Assembly: GCA_021399445.1 (NCBI GenBank)
Contig: JAJTUQ010000002.1
Location: forward strand, 7,688,001 to 7,752,000
Direction of reading: 5' to 3'
Origin: Xylogone sp. PMI_703
Lineage: Eukaryota > Ascomycota > Leotiomycetes
DNA length: 64,000 nt
The translations under genes were made by a program, and so were the position numbers. Of the stretch, positions 44,272-56,705 are shown piece after piece (positions within the stretch are counted from its first letter, which is position 1; each line of letters begins with the position of its first letter). Under the pieces are notes generated by a model, which worked only from the letters and a program-made list of their open reading frames with translations, was not told the DNA's origin and made no database searches.

Positions 44272-45108
44272 GATAACTGAGTAAGGTACAGTATAATATT
44301 TGTCACAAGAAATGCTTATAGTTGCAGGATTCTTTTTTATTGCATCTCTTTCGAGGGTAGATTGCCGTACTTATATTGATGATAGCAGTACAGAATGAGC
44401 CAGCTAAAAGCTGAGTAACTAATTACTATTTAGTTTAATACGTTCTAGTATCATAATCATGAACCATTTCTTCCCATGTGTCTGAAGCCATCAGCTTTAA
44501 TTGGGAGTGAGCCCACAACTACGCAAGGGGCCTACTGCCCTGAAAAGGAAACGGCTGCTTACTAACTGAAAGTGCGTCGGAGAAAAACATGGGCTGGCCT
44601 GTTAGCGCCCGCGAAACTTTAGTTAGGTATGATCCCACAGGGGTCCTACTACCCAAAAAAGGCTAGGGCTCTTAACGGATCGATTTTGAGCTTCATCTGC
44701 TTATATAATAAATCTGGTTTAAATCTCTAGATTTTGAATTAATCAGATCCATGGAAACAGATCGAATTCAGATTTACCCTAAATCTGATTCGACCCGGTT
44801 CGTTAGGAGCCTTAAAAACGGCGTCAAGATTTGCTATACGTCATTATATGCCTCTGAGACCATCTCCATTGATAGGATAACTCCTCACATCTGTAATATG
44901 CTGATTATCATGTGCATCATACGTACGTGGCGGTTTCTTCATTGCCACATCTAATGAATCACGTAAGCCTTCATACAGGTGGGCTGGCTTAGGATCTCTT
45001 TATAGTGATTTCTCAAGATGGCCACGGCAATTGAGATACAGTATTCTTATGACTTATCCTGCTTCCTGTTGACACTGAAGGCTGCCTCTGTAGATGTGTA
45101 TCTGAATG
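44272..45108. other. Intergenic with a degenerate inverted-repeat element
   Basis: No gene is seen. Two diverged 35-bp direct repeats (near 44526 and 44639, sharing GGGG-CCTACT-CCC) and an imperfect inverted repeat lie here. Confidence 0.45.
44666..44812. mobile_element. Degenerate MITE-like inverted repeat
   Basis: GGGCTCTTAACGGATCG at the left and the inverted counterpart of CGGTTCGTTAGGAGCC at the right are flanked by TA. The match is only partial, so this may be an old element or chance. Confidence 0.3.
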
Positions 45109-46924
45109 TTACATTTCCGGTACCCTCCTACCTATTGCCTTGCACCAGGCCTCAAATGCCGACCTGCCTATCATCCCCGTAGCGTTCTTATTCGAAACCT
45201 TAGTACCGATCAAACTCTCGCTCCAGATTTCCCGTGTCTCAATGATCCCCTTAGCCATCCACAGGGTCTCAGTTAGAAAAATACCGCTATTAAACCTTTC
45301 GTCTTCATAGCTTGCAAAGTCAGCTTTCATCCTCATAATCTTATCAGCCAATCCCTGGCATTCCACCTCCATTTCATAGAAACGAAGCGGCGATAATGCA
45401 GACAGAAGCCGCATCTTAATCATCCCACATAAGATAATGGTCCCCTGGAGCACTCGCCAGGGGTTATGTTGCTCTACTGGGGAATGCGCACAATTACAGT
45501 CCGGCGAAAAAGCAGGGGTGGAGAATTCGTCGTACCACGGTCCCTGTCGATATTGCGCCGCTAGAGCCAGCCATTCCTTGTGGAAATCCAGCTCCTCAAG
45601 AATGTGGCCTATCAGATCCTGGACGGCTTCTGGCTCAGGGGAAGTCGAGGAACATATCAAATCTGTAGCGCTTTTGAAAATATTTGGCTCTTTACTAAGA
45701 TGCACCCACAGCTTGATGATGAGGTCCATCTGGTCTTCGGGGAGGTATGTCTCGTAGTGTATCGCTGCGCTAATAACCTTGTGCCAGCGGCTTTTTGTCA
45801 GAAAGCAGTTCTTACCGCTCAGGAATGCCTCTGTAATCTAGGAGAAATTGTCTTCATCAGTTACCTTTTTCAAAAATGTAGTTCTTCAAAGCTAATTATC
45901 ACGCGTGCATACAAAGGCTGCTTACTATAGGTCCAATGTGCGCCTTAAATAACGCCAGCTCAAAGTCAGACTTGATGTGATCTGGTCCGCGAAGCTCAAT
46001 AAGGCGTGCAGCAGCTCCTGCGTGGCGTTTCCAAGTCTCGGCGTCCATTGTTCCATTCAGCACCTGTAAACAAAGTAGATGGGGTCTGATTAGCCAGCAT
46101 TCCATAGTACAAGAAATAAAAAAGACATTGATGACCGTAACTCACTTGAGTTGGTAAACACGACATACCTCAAAAAGTCCCAGAAGCTCCACCGTACACA
46201 GCGTCTCCGGCGTCATACGTAGCGCACTATCATCAATTGCCTCCTGTAGTGACCTCAAAGCCTTGATATACGGCTTTAAAGTGTCCGCGCCACCTGCAAC
46301 AGGCTGCACCACCCCATTACGCAGGATCTCTTCCAGACTCGCTACGAGACAGTCGGCAGCATGTGTGATTGAGGGTACATGTCCATATCGACAAGGTACG
46401 TATGAAAGTGTTCTTTTCTGGCAAAATATACCCTTCAGCGACCTGAAAAAGACGTTTCGAACATGGCTGGTCCCGGACGTGAAGTTTGATAACGTAGGGA
46501 TACCGAGATACAGTACGGTTAGTGGAGCCATGAGATTGAGCATCGATGAACTACGAGATAGGGCCGGATCGGGATAGCATAGTGTGGATAGAGGGAGCTG
46601 CATGTGTCGGCTGTTCTCTGACGAAGACCTTGTTGGCTCATCGTTTGAGACCACACAGGTGGCTTCGTCTTGACCATCATGGGAGATGAAAGTACCATCG
46701 AATTGCGATCTAGAAGCCGCACATGAACCCTGATCGACATCGCTAGATTCTTGGATCGACGGTGGATATTGGCCGATATTGTGCTTGCTTTGACCCCCGT
46801 TCTGTTTCTTGACCGCCGCAACATGTCTCATAGCACGCCGGTGGATAATGTCACGTATTTTAGGGTCCCGCGGCAGTTTCGAGCCCTCATAGCTGACAAA
46901 GTCGTATTTCTTCACGTTCACCAT
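45109..46924 (-). CDS. Fungal transcription-factor-domain protein without visible zinc cluster
   Basis: Three exons are read, with introns near 46171-46070 and 45925-45835. The N-terminus MVNVKKYDFVSYEGSKLPRDPKIRDIIHRRAM matches a common fungal family whose members carry a fungal-specific transcription factor domain (Fungal_trans_2 / DUF3468 type) but often no Zn2Cys6 motif. Central and C-terminal blocks follow this plan, such as WKRHAGAAARLIELRGP, TEAFLSGKNCF and LLSALSPLRF. It may be a co-regulator or a relic of a zinc-cluster protein. The ATG at 46924 is used, as the longer frame starts with GTG. Confidence 0.75.
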
Positions 46925-47477
46925 GATTTTCTCATGTTGTCCGAGGGGAGTTCGGACTGAGATCTTTGACACGCTTTAGCTTGCACTGTTCTGGCTAGTA
47001 GAATCCGATGAGTAATCCTCGTGAGCAATCGACGGATTGTGCAACTTCATCAGCTCCACAATTTTGAGCTTCAGAGAAGTTGTAGATGTTTTTCTGGTCT
47101 GGAATATATATTAATATCTCAGTAGAAAAATTCATGTAATGCGATCTTGAGATACTAATAAATTCCTCCAGCACACAATAGCAGCCAATGGTTCTTATCC
47201 AATAGCCAAGCTACACCATCATCACATTACTAGAGGAAAAAGGCGAAGTACTAATAGTAATATCATTTTAATTCTGAGTTACTTGTACATGGGCAATCGG
47301 CTCATCAATCAGCCTCGATTGCTAGTGAACATAAGTAGCAAGGAATTCATCACCATTGCCGCCCATGAACCTTGCAGTGTCGATACGACTACCGCTGAAA
47401 CACCACCCAAGGATATCGTCCTTATCCAAGCAATGCTGAAAGAAACGCAAATTTCTAGAATCAACTGTTTATCCAAC
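46925..47477. other. Intergenic, no gene seen
   Basis: Promoter region of the preceding regulator and 3' flank of the amine oxidase. The plus-strand frame that begins here is the complement of the amine oxidase gene. Confidence 0.6.
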
Positions 47478-49743
47478 TCACAACTTTCCTTTCTGCACGA
47501 CCACGGTACTACTCTTCTTATCCAAGACTGCCGGCTTCGAGGTACAATCGACGTCCACATTCGTAGGTGGAACCCACAAACAAGGATTCTGCTTGAAGAA
47601 ATTGCTCGCGCGTATCATGATTCCCACTGGCTCAGCAGGCATGATAGGGAAGTCCTCAGTACGAGGGAAGTGCGTGATACCAAACTGCAGATAAGCCACA
47701 ATATCAGTATTCTCGATGTTTTCGCCTCGTGCAACCCAGTCAGCGACGCTGGTATTGTCGACATAACCTGGTGCACCAGTGGATTGTGGGACGTAGTTTC
47801 CTGCGGGGAAGAGCTCATAGTCACGATGAGGCGTGACCCATAGAGTATGTCTGGCGAAAGCGGCGCGGTTGTGGACGATTGAGCCAGGCTTTGCGAGAAG
47901 TGGCGTCGATTCACGGGTTACAATCTTGTATCCGATCGGCTTCTTTGCAACTGGATGCAAGATGTTGGGGTTGATGATGTCCCAGGTACGTCCGGTTTCA
48001 TGGCAGTAATCGACGCCTTGGCTCGTAGTTAATGGAGTCTTCTGGCAGTAGAAACCGTTGCCATAAAAGTTAGCTTTTGAGCCAACGGGTTCTGGAGAGG
48101 CAACGGCATCATTCTGGACAACTGTGTTGTTGGACCCATCGATAGCTGGGTCAATGCGAAGCGAGAAAATGTGTTGATGGTTGTGAGCATTGATGCGCTC
48201 TCCGACTTCAGTGCCATATTTTCCGGCTTCCTCTGATGCGTGGAGAGGATAGGTGTTTAACATTCCAGTCAACTTCACTTCCAACTTGTATGTGCCGTCA
48301 AGGGTGAAAGTGTGGTAGAAACCATATTCGTAATTAGCCGCTGTAATTATTTGGGAAATGATGAGTTTGCGATCTCGTGCTGATATAACCTTGCCGTCGC
48401 GGAAATCGGTGTGTTTATAAAGAAGACCGTTGTCCTCTTCATGAATGCATACTGCGTTGGGAATGACAGCAGCATCGCCATTACCCATACCGACAACAGC
48501 GTCGAGGTAGTGGATGGCACCCTTGCAATCACATCCCAACTTGAGAGAATTGGTCATGAATCCAGTACCATACTCACCGACGTCAAAGGCATGTTTCTTG
48601 TGATGAGGGGGTTCCGGTTCTCCATAGGGAACCACCATCTCGACAATGGAGATGCGGTCGAAAATTTGGCGCTCCCGGCCCTCATACGGATCATCAACAC
48701 GAACATCAGAAAGCACAATTCCCTCACGATAGTTGAATCCGATATGCATCTTATATCCTGCCCAAGAAATCTCGTTTCCGTTCATAGTGAAGCTCACGCC
48801 CTCAGGCTGGGTAATCGAGATAGGCTTCAGCCGATCATGTTTGTACTCGCTCGCCACGAATTCAGGCAAAAAGTTGTGTTCGGCGAGGTTGACTGGTGTT
48901 CGCTGGCCATTTACACGGCGGATATCGACGGACAAGACCTTCTCGCGCTCGGTATCGACGACGACGCTGAAGTCCAAGGGGTGTGCATACTGGTTGTCGT
49001 ATGGCGAGTTTCGATAGTAGGCCAAAGCTTGCTGCAGACGGGTCTCAAAGCCCCAGCGATCATCGTGGCCGATAGCCCAGCCATCAAAGAACACCTTGCG
49101 CATGTCATAGATGCCAATCTCGCGACATGCTTCGATGACTTGAGGATCAGCTCGAGCAACTCGTTCCGAGATGTCAAGGTCCTCGAGCGTTAGAGTCGGG
49201 AAGACGTCTTTCAATTCCTTCCATGATTCCACAGACTTGGTGGTCAAGTTCACGATCGATTCGGCAACTTGAGAGGAACCCAGCTCGAGGGTGATGACGA
49301 AGGCCTTTCGGTCGGGACGAGGACCTGATCCATTTCGGAAGGCGGTGTAGACGGCTTTCGGCGGCTCGTGCAAGGTGATAGAGTTGAATTTGAAAGACGT
49401 CTTAGGTTTGTAGCTGCGTACCAGAGAGGCAGCGAGGGGAATTTCGGCGATGGACAACTGATCTGAGAGCATGCAGTGGTCAGCGTGACTTGCTTCGCTG
49501 CAGATGCAGCACGGAGGTAGCTACCTCCGTACTGATAGGGAGACAGTAATGCGGGGCTCCTGCACTGGCGATGGACCCCAAGGATCACACGCGGGCGGGC
49601 AGCTCCTGCGCTGTGCACTTACCTAAGGGATGTGGGATGGAGCTGGCGGATTTGGAGCAGCCACAAGATGACTTCGCTGGCTCGGGGACGTAGCCATCGC
49701 GATATATCTCGTAGCCAGCAATTGACGTGGTGTCTATCGACAT
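47478..49743 (-). CDS. Copper amine oxidase
   Basis: Two exons (49743-49623 and 49462-47478) give 701 residues. The enzyme oxidatively deaminates primary amines to aldehydes, with release of ammonia and hydrogen peroxide. The tyrosine that becomes the topaquinone cofactor lies in AANYEYGFY. The copper ligands are the HNHQH pair and the distant His in GITHFPRTEDFPIMP, and the catalytic-base region is YLDAVVGMGNGD. Length and domain order are normal for the family. The C-terminal GKL is not a standard PTS1. It lies 4 kb beyond the UstYa block, so a link to the peptide pathway (a Lys is present in each core) is only a thought. Confidence 0.95.
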
Positions 49744-51671
49744 CTTTGCGTGGAGTTTCTGCTCACGGTACGAGCCAGGGTAGCTTTTCCAGCAAGGAGC
49801 TGCGATAACGATAAGAGAAGGATCGCAACCTTGGTGTAGTCTCAGTGTAACGACAACCACAGTTGCAATTGATGGGTATCAACGAGTATGGCTCGTCCAG
49901 AAGGAGATTGAATAAGAGGAGAGGAGAGTGAATACAGGAAAAGAGAAACTCCAGAAAGATCCCATACGGTTGCTCCCAGACTGTCTTATACTCCACAAAG
50001 TCGCGGTAGTAAGCATCGCTATCTCCACGTGATCTCGCATGGACTTGCCCAAAGCAGCCTGGCGGCCGGCTCGCTGCCTCTAGCGACAAACACCAAGGAC
50101 GAGGCGGCGAATAAGGCAGCGCGGCGCTCTGTGCGTATCCCTCCATCCGCCTCCAGCAGCAAATGATTATAGCCGAAGCCAGATCGCTGCGGCCTCGCAC
50201 AAGTATGTGTGGATTACCATTCGTCCTTTAGCTGCATTAGCAACTGCCTTCTCCGCCTTGATCTGTCAGCTTCCTGTTTGGAGACAGAGCCGCGATGAGT
50301 GGGCAGGGCGGGAGTTGTCATCGCTTACTTTTCAACGAGTAACCGTGGATGAGACGTTTGCTCCATGGTAGGAGGGGCTGGGAACGAGCTTTGGTGAAGG
50401 TCGAGTAGCACCGGATTTCGTGTTATGTACTAATACTGGTGAGCGAGAGCCTAGATTGTTCACTCGTACAGTCATCATTCTATCCTCATCATATACCGGT
50501 TTTCCGTTTGGCGAGGCAGATACGCATCAGCAACCCTTTCTAGCCATTCAACAAACCGATATGTCATGTGATTGCTGCTGATTTTTGTGGTTAGTCATTT
50601 AACTGCCGTAACTTTGAACTCCGCATATCTCTGCCGCAGTGATACAGCAATAATAATGGGGAGGAGTTCACGCGTGTGGGTCGTGTTCCTAAAGAGGATG
50701 TTATTGCGGCCTCACTTCTGAGGCTAGTGAAGCCACTCTCTGCTTAGACTTGCCTCATGCGGACAAGCCTCGAGGAAAGCCACACTTTCCTACAGTGCCC
50801 TCTTATCTCGATCTATAGTTTTAGCATTTTATGCAAAACCTCAACTTTCATACTATTCCTGCCTCTTTCTCTCGCGATTAGGATTAATACTTAGGCATCC
50901 TAGACAAAAATGTAAAACGGTTATAAGGAATTGTCGGAACCCAGATATATAGCAGTATAAGCAGCCAGGCAACAGGAGATTTCCTTTTGCTCTGACAGGA
51001 ATTCAAAATACAATGATAACAAGATGATATTATATGTTTGAGATTAACAATTCCAACTACAAAAAGATAATACACCAGAAGTCAACTAGAGGAATTATTT
51101 GGATGCTTAAAGCTTGATAGAAAATAAGTTTTCAATGGACTACTAATTTTGAAGCTCGCCCATCTATTCCCTTGTATTTCTTACGTACATTCGGTGCTGC
51201 GGGTAGCATGTGACCCGTAGACATCTGGATAATTCTGTTGCATATAACTTTCTCCGCTAATTATTCTCGCCTTCTAAGAGTAGTAGCCAAACTTGGATAA
51301 TGAGGCCCCTTAAGAGTTTCTGTAGGTGAGAGACCGCGCACTCGTTCTCGCACACATCCGTGACAGCAGGATTGTCATCGAGAAAGTTCGTAGCATCCAT
51401 CTAATACGGGACGAAAGGAGACCGGCTGTCATTAGATGAGGCCCTATGCAGGAAAAGGGCGCTGGTCACACTCCTACCGCTTTTAATCACTTTTCTAACA
51501 GACTAAGACATATTAGTCATGCATTTAAGGATGGTGCAAACACAAAGCGTAACTTACGTCACGATCTTTCAGAGATAGTGGAAGTCTAATAGGTGGCCAA
51601 TCTAACAACTTTGACCACATCTCACATCACCCTGCAAGACCCTCCAATTTCTAGATCTTCCACTTAATAGA
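49744..51671. other. Intergenic with an LTR-like insertion
   Basis: No gene is well supported. The frame at 49763-50200 overlaps the amine oxidase promoter and is unrecognised. The small LTR-like element lies at 50932-50997. Confidence 0.5.
50932..50997 (+). mobile_element. Small LTR-like element, copy 2
   Basis: This 66-bp unit runs from TGTCGGAACCC to TCTGACA, with matching TGTC/GACA ends, and is flanked by GGAAT on both sides (50927-50931 and 50998-51002). It is closely similar over its whole length to the unit at 15003-15066, in the same orientation. Confidence 0.75.
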
Positions 51672-52814
51672 CTAGGTTATACCTATTGCACTCCGGATTT
51701 CGGCGATTCGATAGTGATAGTCGAGGAAAACTGGGTTAGGGAGAACGCCATCTTGTCCCTCAGCCACATTGTGTAGTCTGACTATCCCATCGTCTGGAAG
51801 TAGTTTACGGTCTGATGTAGGATACCTCTTGTAAAGTTTGAGATGATATACATTTGGGGTATCCTGGGAATAGTACGTGTTAACAAAAATCCATCATGAT
51901 CTGATAGATCATGTAAATACGTACCGTGGCTTCGAAGGCGCAGCGAAAGCGCCTAAATTCCCTATGTATGGTATTCCTTAGACAAAGCCCATTTGAGAGA
52001 TTATTAATGTGCTCAAGGCTCATACCGGCGCGCCGGACAGCGGGAAAATATCGAAAGAGCGTCTGTCGGGCCATCCATTTGTAATCAGTAAGTAGACCTG
52101 GATAGAAGTGCGTGACCGAAGCCATACCGACTCTTCTTTCAACAAAGCATATGCGAATGGGATTATATGCGCAGCTAATACATTACCATATGCTACTCCA
52201 TCGGGTTCCCCAATCTCTTGCCAGTGTTTTGTATCCATGTCTTTGGTTACAACGCATCGATAATCATCTCTCTGTAGACATGCGTGACGGAAATCACAGC
52301 CACGACGGCTAGACTTAGGAAATGCATCATTCGCTGTGTCTATTGCACGCATGACAGAGCTCCCCTTTGCAGATGTACTCGCTATACCAGATTCGGTACG
52401 TACTCTGCGCTTGCCTGTGCTAAGTAAGCCTGTGTAAATGCTTGCAAAGACCGTATAAAGCTCGTCGTCGTTTGCACAATGCACAATATCATGTACAAGT
52501 GAGTCTCTGCCACTCTCTGGGAACCATTTCATGCAAGCATTCAGGCAGACAGATAGCTTGTCCTCCGGCTTTCCTCTCTCTGCAGGTTGGTATCGGTCGA
52601 TTCTCTTCTCAGCTTGTTGGACAAGCTTATCAAGTAACTCAGTTTGAGTGCATAAACCTGGCGCACCACTCATGGCCCTTTTTTGTGAAGCTGGAACAAA
52701 AGTAGAAATAATATCGTTCGTATGACTCTGGTTTAAATCAGTTTGTTGAATAGTCGGTAAACAATGGTGAATCTTAAAGAAGCAAACTTGTGGTTGCAAC
52801 CCTGTGATCTGCAT
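51672..52814 (-). CDS. HNH-nuclease-domain protein
   Basis: Three exons are read; the first intron runs from GTATGG near 52119 to GACAG near 52060, the second near 51924-51868. The central region has the fungal HNH pattern: a cysteine and Arg-rich lead (FRHACLQRDDYRCVVTKDMD), the first His in NVLAAHIIPFAYALL, then NLSNGLCLRNTIHREF with Asn and the final His. Such genes are common and numerous in filamentous fungi, and their biological role is unsettled. The start is the ATG at 52814; a later ATG at 52673 (MSGAPGLC) is also possible. Confidence 0.75.
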
Positions 52815-53553
52815 TCACTCGATCCAGGTGGTACACTAGCTAGTCGAAAATGCTTGGTGCTATCAGGTACCGTACTTCATCCAGTATTCACTAGATCACT
52901 AGTTCCTCAATTATATACTTTAATTAAGACTTGTATACTGCGTATAGCTTGTCATAGTTTCGGATAGTGGAAATACATGACTGTGATTCAATCTGACTGG
53001 GGTTCCGAGGAGGTGATTATTTATCAACTGTTGGCGGGCTGAACGGTATGGGGCTTTATACCTTACATATCTAGACTAGATTTATGGGCCAGATTTCACT
53101 GCTAAACAAGTGAAAATGAATTCAATAGCTATGCGATGTCTATTAATTCAAGTTGAAAGTATCACCCGATATATAGTGATTAATTCTCTGCTTTAGATGG
53201 TGGTGTGCAACGTAGATGTATGCTTCAAAACGCAAGGCTGTCGACCGTTGAATCCAAGGAGGTCGCGCTTGATGATGTTAGCGACTGGGTCATTCAATTT
53301 CCGATACTATGAAGTCACGATAGCCATATATCGGGATTTCCAAGCTTGTCCGAATATATTGGAGCTACTACTTTGCCAGGGCGAGGGATAGAGACCCCCC
53401 CGCAACCCTTTCTATTCACACCTGGATCTTCGATTTGGGGCGGTAATATAGAGTCCCGTATTGGTTGTATTCTGTGTAACCGTCAAGGGACAGCACCTCA
53501 GGCTCCGAGCGCCAGCTCAGCACTTTCACCCATACTCTACAACGTCGATAAAG
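52815..53553. other. Divergent promoter region
   Basis: No gene is seen between the divergent HNH and RBR genes. Short frames here show no recognisable content. Confidence 0.55.
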
Positions 53554-56279
53554 ATGACTCCGTGCAAGTATTTCGCGCAAGGGAACTGCAGATTTGGAGA
53601 CCGATATCGAGATAGCCATGAGCTGAATCCAACCGCTCAAAACAGCTTTGTAGCCTCGACTCTAGCCGTTTCGGCCATCGAGACGCCCAACATCGATCCT
53701 ACAACGCATCCCCTTAACATAGGAGACAGGCGCAAACCAACCCAAAATTGCACCTATTTCTTGAAAGGCTTGTGCAATAAGGGGGGTACCTGCCGTTATG
53801 CTCATCCTTCCGGTTTACACTCGCTGCAGCCGCCCCTCCAGAGTACGGTCCACCTGGACCCAACTGCAGCTAAACACGAAGAATACTCCTCTCAAGCATC
53901 ACCAGATTCTCGGGCAAAAATCCCATGCAGGTATTTCTTCAAAAATGGAGGCTGTACAAATGATCCTTGCCCATATCGCCACGCAGAAGATGGCCAACAA
54001 ACTGAAGGGACCAACGATGAAGGTTTCGAGATAGATGAATATAGGGTAGGACTAGTTATACTGTTTAATAATTTAAAACTAGGCCCTAACAGTATGAGCA
54101 GGACCAAGAGCCTGATGATGATTTCACGCGTGACATTGCAGGGGCGTCAGTCTCCTTCGACGAGTTCGGCCACGTTCTCAAAATCTCCCTGCCGACAGAT
54201 TTCTCTGTTGCGTTAATTACAGGTCTTGAATCTGGAACTACTTGTGAAGCTGTTGTCAGAATCCTTCGCGACTTAGGCTTCCACTTGAATATCGACAGTG
54301 TTCGCATGCTTAAGCGGCCGGGATCACCACAAATGGAAGCTACGGTGAAAATGGAAAATCCATTGTTTGCCAAAGAGCTGAGCTCTAAGCTTAGCAACCA
54401 AAGATCAAACATCAGTGCAACGCCGGTATCCATCAATTCTAAGGGAATAAGTTGCAGGAAAGCTTACATATCTTGGCATAAAGCTACTCGACGTGCGTGG
54501 TTGAACTTCGGCAACGGTGAGATTGCAGACCATGTTGCACAGAAATTCAAACAAGGCAAGTATAAATGTTTAGGTCAGACTGTTAAATCAACTATGGCAA
54601 AGAAGAGTCTGAGTCGAGGTTACTCGCACAACCCTGTAGCTTGGACTATTACATTGAGCGATGTGCCCCGCGACGCAAGTTCTGAAGATATCAAAGCATC
54701 CATCATATCAATAGATAAACCACGACATGTAGAGATGGGAGCTATCAGCTATCGAGCTGCTGATGCCGAAGTAAGCGTCGAGGTTCGTTCACTCCTAGAA
54801 GAGCATGGTCCACTGGAGAACTTTTGTATGGCCACTCCATCTAAAGGGAAGCGAGTAAAGGCTACAGCTTGGTTTCGAGATGAAGCAAACGCTAGGTCGG
54901 CATGTTCACTGTACAACAATAAGCCGTTGGATATCCTCAATGGTGGTAGATTAACCATAACACTACTCCAGTCGGTAAAGATCAAGGTTTTCACAAATGT
55001 GTATCTCGCCTTAAAGAGCTTAATCGAAAAGGAAAATAAGACGTGGAAAGAACAGCATCTGCAGTTCCATGTTTATACCGATACGATGAAACGATTCACG
55101 ACATTGAAGATTGAAGGCGAAAATACAAAAGATGTTGCCAACGCACGCAAGATACTCAATACTATTTCGAGTGGTGTTATCCTTACAAGTGATAAGGAAG
55201 AGGCACTTTGGCACTCGGATTTCAGCAGCAACGGAGCCACGTATGGGAAGCTTAAGTTAATTGAGGAAGCACTCCATGTAGTCATCATTAGAGACAAATC
55301 AAAGCGCCAGCTCCAATTTTATGGTCCTCATGAGAAATTACAAGAGACCAGTAATAGGGTTATCGACATAATCGGAGAATCATCTTCCACGAGCTATCAA
55401 ATCGATCTCGGTCCTAAGCAATTCTCTTGGGTGATGCACGGTGGTTTCAGGAACATTGAACAAGTATTAGGGAAGAACATTGCCGTGTTCAACGTGATCT
55501 CGAAGAAAATAATAATCAACGGGACAAGATCACAATATGAGACAGCATTAGCATTGATGGACGGTAGACGTGTTGTTGAAGCCCGTTCCCTCTCGGATAG
55601 TGCGTCTGGTATCCAAGACTGTCCAATATGCTTCAGCGAAGCCGAAACTCCCATCAAAACCTCGTGCAACCATCTCTACTGCCTCGAGTGCTTTGAAGGA
55701 CTCTGTAAATCTGCTGGATCAACTGATAAAGATGGATTTCACATTAAGTGCCAAGGTGATGGAGGAGCTTGCTCAACAATTTTCAATCTGAAAGAATTGA
55801 AGGATCACCTCTCGTCATCCGTTTTTGAAGTGGTACTCGGGTCATCCTTTGAAGAATATATTCAGCGTCACCCTGATGCTTTTCGCTACTGCCCAACTCC
55901 AGATTGTGGCTATATTTACCGGTGCAATACAAACCCGAAGTCAGTAGTTATGCACACTTGTCCAAATTGTTTTGAGCCGATCTGCACTTCTTGCCACGCA
56001 AGACACGGCGATTACACGTGTGCAGAGTACAAAGATATCGCATCTGGTGGCGTTGAAGCGCTCAAGAAGTTGAAGAGGGAACTTAATATAAAAGACTGCC
56101 CGAAATGTACTACGCCGATGGAAAAAACCGAGGGGTGTAACCACATGACATGTGGAGGGTGCAAAGCGCACATCTGCTGGGTGTGTATGAAAGTGTTTGA
56201 GACCTCAGATCCTTGTTACAGCCATATGACTAAGGAACATGGTGGCATTGGACTTGGGCTTGAACGATATATGGATTAG
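53554..56279 (+). CDS. CCCH zinc-finger / RBR E3 ubiquitin ligase
   Basis: Two exons (53554-54045 and 54093-56279) give 892 residues. Three CCCH fingers come first: residues about 4-22 (CKYFAQGNCRFGDRYRDSH), 66-84 (CTYFLKGLCNKGGTCRYAH) and 125-143 (CRYFFKNGGCTNDPCPYRH). In the first, Tyr replaces the third Cys, so it probably does not bind zinc normally. After a long middle part come RING1 (from CPICFSEAE, about 673), the in-between-RING (CPTPDCGYIY to CTSCHARHG) and RING2 (CPKCTTPMEKTEGCNHMTC). The Cys in EGCNHM is the position that carries ubiquitin in RBR ligases. The combination suggests an RNA-linked or nucleic-acid-targeted ubiquitin ligase, but substrates are unknown. Confidence 0.92.
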
Positions 56280-56705
56280 TGGTTCACGTGGGATAGGAGA
56301 GTTAGTTTGCACGCCTCAGGAATATTCTAATCTAGGGTTTCTCATCGGCTTAGTTTTTCCATATTTGATAGTATCCAAAGCTATGTTGTGATCAATAATA
56401 CACACATTCTACGAGAATATTCTTTTGATGTTTCTCCTTCGACGGTGCCATTTTCAGTTAGAGTAACATACTAAGGTATAAGCATATGAATACATCTGTT
56501 ACTAACCCACAGTCTCTAAAACAGTTACCATACAAAATAATACATTGGTCCATGGATGCGATCAGATAATCAAGATACTGAGATGCATAGCCTCTAACCT
56601 AACGCCATCCCACTAGCAGCCCACCTGGACAGAGAAGTAACTGTTACTCGTAGCTGCCTTTGTGCCTATTTCTCTAGAACTGAGACCCTCCTTACAATCG
56701 GATTT
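56280..56705. other. Convergent 3' spacer
   Basis: AT-rich spacer between the converging RBR and RTA1 genes. Nothing recognisable was found. Confidence 0.6.

Noticed and set aside
48411..49193. Plus-strand open frame of 260 codons
   Set aside because: It is the antisense shadow of the copper amine oxidase exon and has no recognisable domain.
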